Assembly: GCA_028293465.1 (NCBI GenBank)
Contig: JAQGOT010000612.1
Coordinates: 1 to 8,870 of the forward strand
Direction: 5' to 3'
DNA from: Pedosphaera sp.
GTDB lineage: Bacteria; Verrucomicrobiota; Verrucomicrobiia; Limisphaerales; Pedosphaeraceae
Length of the DNA: 8,870 nt
Numbering within the stretch: the stretch's first letter is position 1; the number at the start of each line of letters is the position of its first letter. Under the pieces are notes generated by a model. It worked only from the letters and a program-made list of their open reading frames with translations. It searched no databases and was not told where the DNA came from. Of the stretch, positions 7,084-8,870 are shown piece by piece. The position numbers and the translations under genes are program-made.

Positions 7084-7204
7084 GTAACGATTGTAACGAT
7101 CTGTGTAACGGTTTGTAACGGTTTGTAACGGTTAATGTAACGGTTAATGTAACGGTTAAAAAGTCATTTAGATCAATGTTTACAATGGTTGTAACGATGT
7201 AACG
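7084..7204 (+). repeat. Array of GTAACG repeats (10- and 12-bp units)
   Basis: GTAACG starts at 7084, 7093, 7105, 7115, 7125, 7137, 7149, 7191 and 7199: nine copies, all in one orientation, at distances 9, 12, 10, 10, 12, 12, 42 and 8. The units GTAACGGTTT (10 bp, 7115 and 7125) and GTAACGGTTAAT (12 bp, 7137; then 7149 and 7199 with A as last base) each contain the small inverted repeat TAAC-G-GTTA or part of it. The array ends about 300 bp before the propeller start. It resembles a multi-site operator or iteron-like cluster; there is no replication gene nearby and no CRISPR-type spacer structure. Confidence 0.8.
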
Positions 7205-7332
7205 GTTAAATACCCCCTAGAGAGAGAGGAAGCCTCCCTGCGGTCGGAATGACCAAGTTCCAATGACCAGGTCCTATGGCGTTGGCCGAAGGGGTTGGGT
7301 TGTCTGAGCGGGTCGGGCGGTTTGGTGTTGAA

Positions 7333-7354
7333 GCGGCCCCGCATGCGGGGCCGC
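7333..7354. repeat. Perfect 22-bp GC-rich palindrome
   Basis: GCGGCCCCGCA (7333-7343) is followed by its exact reverse complement (7344-7354). As RNA it would fold into a 9-bp stem closed by a CAUG loop. No T-tract follows on either strand, so a canonical intrinsic terminator is not supported. It lies 149 bp before the propeller start. Confidence 0.7.
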
Positions 7355-7401
7355 GCGCCTTGGGGGCGGCCGATCAAGGCTGGTTGGAGCAAGAATCGAA
7401 G

Positions 7402-7417
7402 ATTTCAAATTTGAAAT
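7402..7417. repeat. Perfect 16-bp AT-rich palindrome
   Basis: ATTTCAAATTTGAAAT reads the same on both strands. It overlaps the second copy of the 15-base direct repeat and lies 85 bp before the propeller start, a position where an operator could act; a dispersed AT-rich repeat is the simpler reading. Confidence 0.5.
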
Positions 7418-7502
7418 TTCAGAACGGCGAGGAGGGGAAGGAGGGAATTGGCGTTGAGGGTCCCGGCATAATCTTGCCATCGACGGGCCCAGGGGATATA
7501 GA

Positions 7503-8870
7503 ATGGCGCTCATGTTCCCATGGCTTCATTGTTGGATCCGGCCCTTGGCGCTTGCCCGGAGGTGCCTGGCAGTGGCTATTGGGATCGTGGCGATTTGGGG
7601 CGGGGGAAACCGGTTGCCGGCGGAAACCAACGCACCGCTTTATTCGTTTGATGTCTGGCAGACAGAGCAAGGGTTGCCGCAGAATTCGGTGACCTCGATT
7701 GTTCAAACGAGGGACGGTTATCTTTGGTTGGGGACGTATAACGGATTGGTGCGGTTCGACGGGGTGCGGTTCAAGGTTTTTGACTCGAGCAACACTCCGG
7801 AGTTTCAGGGAAGCCGCATCACGAGCCTGTTTGAGGATGAAGGAGGCTCGCTCTGGATTGGCCATGAGACAGGGAACTTGACCCGTTTGCGCAACGGCAA
7901 CTTCAGCCAAGTGGACTCGGGAACGAATTCGGACGGAGGGCAGATTCTCTCGATCGCAAGCGATGGGGAAGGCTCCGTGTGGACGATCAATTATTATGGG
8001 CGCTTGTTTTCGGAGCGGGAAGGGAAGTCTTTTATTTCTCCCGTGAGGGCCGGGCGTGAGGATAGTGTGCCATCATTGGTGAAGGACAAGGACGGAAAGT
8101 TGTGGGTGGTGCACGGAGATCTGACGGGATCACTCGAGAAAGGAATTTTGGTGCCGATGCAGCAGCCCGGCGAGCCGGACCCGGATGGAGTGCAACGGGT
8201 TTGCGCGAGCCGGAACGGCGGCTTGTGGATCGTGGGGGACACGAAGCTGAGGCGGTGGAACGGCGGGAAAGTGAGCGTGGATGCGGAGCCGGTGCCGTGG
8301 GGCCAGAATGCCCTGACTGCGATGCTAGAAACGAAGGCGGGAGAATTGCTGATTGGGACCTTGAAGGCGGGACTTTTTCTCCGCTCGCGAGAGGGAACGT
8401 ATCAACAGTTCACGCGGTCGAATGGGTTGTCGCACGACTGGGTGCGGTGCTTGTATCAGGATCGTGAAGGGACCATTTGGGTGGGGACCGGGGGCGGGGG
8501 ATTGGACGCGTTGCGGTCGCGGAAGGTGACCATGGTGAAGGCGCCGGATGATTGGCTGGGGCGGGCGGTTTTGTCGGTGACGCCAAGCGCGGCGGGCGGT
8601 TTGTGGGTGGGGACTGAAGGCGCGGGTTTGTATCGGCTGAACGAAGGCAACCTGACGCGGTTCGAGCAGCCGAACGGGTTGCCGAACTCTTTCGTTTGGT
8701 CCGTTTTGGAGGATCGGCAACACGGGCTTTGGGTGGGGACGTGGGGTGGCGGGCTGGTGGTCCGGCGCGGCGAGACGTTCCAAGTCCCGGCGGGGTTGGA
8801 AGGAAATACCTCCGCGATGCTGGCCATGCACCAGGATCGGCGGGGAGCTTTGTGGATTGGAACACAATCG
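7503..8870 (+). CDS. Two-component regulator propeller protein, N-terminal part (3' end outside window)
   Basis: The frame is open from ATG 7503 to the last base: 456 codons without a stop. An in-frame TGA at 7455 and no ATG between make 7503 the first ATG (7512 is an alternative); AGGGG at 7491-7495 is a weak ribosome binding site. The N-terminus carries a signal or anchor sequence ('CLAVAIGIVAIWGGG', 21-35) with possible cleavage after Ala40. From about residue 45 the protein is a series of propeller strands: 'YLWLGTYNGLVRFDG' (73-87), 'GSLWIGHETGNL' (115-126), 'GSVWTINYYGRL' (157-168), 'GKLWVV' (198-203), 'GGLWIVGD' (239-246), 'GELLIGTLKAGLF' (280-292), 'GTIWVGTGGGGL' (323-334), 'GGLWVGTEGAGLYRL' (365-379), 'HGLWVGTWGGGL' (407-418), 'GALWIGTQS' at the edge. 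Family members act as periplasmic sensors, usually followed by a Y_Y_Y domain, a membrane helix and a histidine kinase or other output. That part is not visible, so the output is inference. Confidence 0.92.
   Translation, partial: MALMFPWLHCWIRPLALARRCLAVAIGIVAIWGGGNRLPAETNAPLYSFDVWQTEQGLPQNSVTSIVQTRDGYLWLGTYNGLVRFDGVRFKVFDSSNTPEFQGSRITSLFEDEGGSLWIGHETGNLTRLRNGNFSQVDSGTNSDGGQILSIASDGEGSVWTINYYGRLFSEREGKSFISPVRAGREDSVPSLVKDKDGKLWVVHGDLTGSLEKGILVPMQQPGEPDPDGVQRVCASRNGGLWIVGDTKLRRWNGGKVSVDAEPVPWGQNALTAMLETKAGELLIGTLKAGLFLRSREGTYQQFTRSNGLSHDWVRCLYQDREGTIWVGTGGGGLDALRSRKVTMVKAPDDWLGRAVLSVTPSAAGGLWVGTEGAGLYRLNEGNLTRFEQPNGLPNSFVWSVLEDRQHGLWVGTWGGGLVVRRGETFQVPAGLEGNTSAMLAMHQDRRGALWIGTQS

Larger units (their letters stand above)
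7049..7423 (+). repeat. Two exact copies of a 15-base direct repeat
   Basis: ATTTGAAATTTCAGA occurs at 7049-7063 and again at 7409-7423, one on each side of the GTAACG array. The second copy overlaps the palindrome at 7402-7417. The pair could mark the ends of an inserted segment or simply be two copies of an AT-rich dispersed repeat. Confidence 0.6.
6352..7502. other. 1151-bp repeat-rich spacer without a convincing gene
   Basis: Between the response regulator and the propeller gene. Frames here are short, overlap each other on both strands and have the composition of translated repeats. The stretch holds, in order: GCGGAATT direct repeats (6370, 6384), a run of CCAA/CCCAAG/AATGACC motifs (about 6418-6496), the GTTACGAC array (6791-6892), an AATGACGAA-type repeat (about 6927-6960), a 15-base direct repeat (7049-7063 and 7409-7423), the GTAACG array (7084-7204), two AATGACCA copies (about 7248-7268), a 22-bp palindrome (7333-7354) and a 16-bp palindrome (7402-7417). 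No terminator with a T-tract is seen after the regulator. Confidence 0.6.

Noticed and set aside
7084..7204. CRISPR array
   Set aside because: Units are 6-12 bp with no 25-40-bp repeats and no unique spacers, and no cas gene is present.
6791..7204. Iteron-type replication origin
   Set aside because: No replication initiator, no partition genes and no DnaA box were seen; the surroundings look chromosomal.
7276..7692. 138-codon + strand frame overlapping the propeller start
   Set aside because: It is in a different frame from the propeller gene, overlaps its signal sequence by about 190 bp, and has no motif.
8325..8867. 180-codon minus-strand frame at the right edge
   Set aside because: Antisense to the repetitive W-x-G-T propeller strands; its Pro/Arg/Gln-rich composition mirrors those codons.

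Overview
The window looks like chromosomal DNA of a GC-rich Verrucomicrobiota bacterium, perhaps of the Pedosphaera/Limisphaerales type. This is inferred from gene content: a prepilin-like protein with an H-X9-DG C-terminus, a secreted protein ending in a 'YSLQTTTNLTDPNSW...SYFRL' module, a NarL-type regulator near a beta-propeller sensor, and long spacers full of degenerate repeats. No 16S or other marker gene is present. All genes I accept lie on the + strand, and most starts lack a clear Shine-Dalgarno sequence.

Layout: (1) 1-369, the C-terminal part of an aldo/keto reductase of the YdhF type. (2) 411-1469, an agmatine deiminase with all active-site motifs, 41 bp downstream. (3) 1470-1916, a gene-free spacer with a perfect 8-bp inverted repeat. 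(4) 1917-3515, a secreted, proline-linked two-domain protein of unknown function, followed by a probable intrinsic terminator. (5) 3784-4665, a prepilin-like H-X9-DG protein; 24 bases after its stop, in the same frame, lies the C-terminal part of a second, diverged member of the family (4690-5061), read as a pseudogene. (6) 5062-5703, a 642-bp spacer with a nested and a long-range inverted repeat and a good sigma-70-like promoter. (7) 5704-6351, a NarL/FixJ-type response regulator. (8) 6352-7502, an 1151-bp spacer with no convincing gene; it carries two arrays of a short GTWACG repeat (GTTACGAC, then GTAACGGTTAAT-like units), palindromes and dispersed-repeat-like sequence. (9) 7503 to the end, the first 456 codons of an exported multi-bladed 'two-component regulator propeller' protein that runs out of the window.

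How the parts fit: the response regulator and propeller protein are a plausible pair, because NarL-type regulators and propeller sensors with a C-terminal histidine kinase are often neighbours in this type of genome. The repeat arrays lie between them, so they are a candidate regulatory region or an inert repeat expansion. The secreted protein and the pilin-like genes are consistent with an extracellular or surface programme. Agmatine deiminase would convert agmatine to N-carbamoylputrescine; the next enzyme of that route is not in the window. The most unusual signals are the two GTWACG arrays with similar spacing patterns, the in-frame truncated pilin paralogue, and the inverted repeats at 5385-5552.
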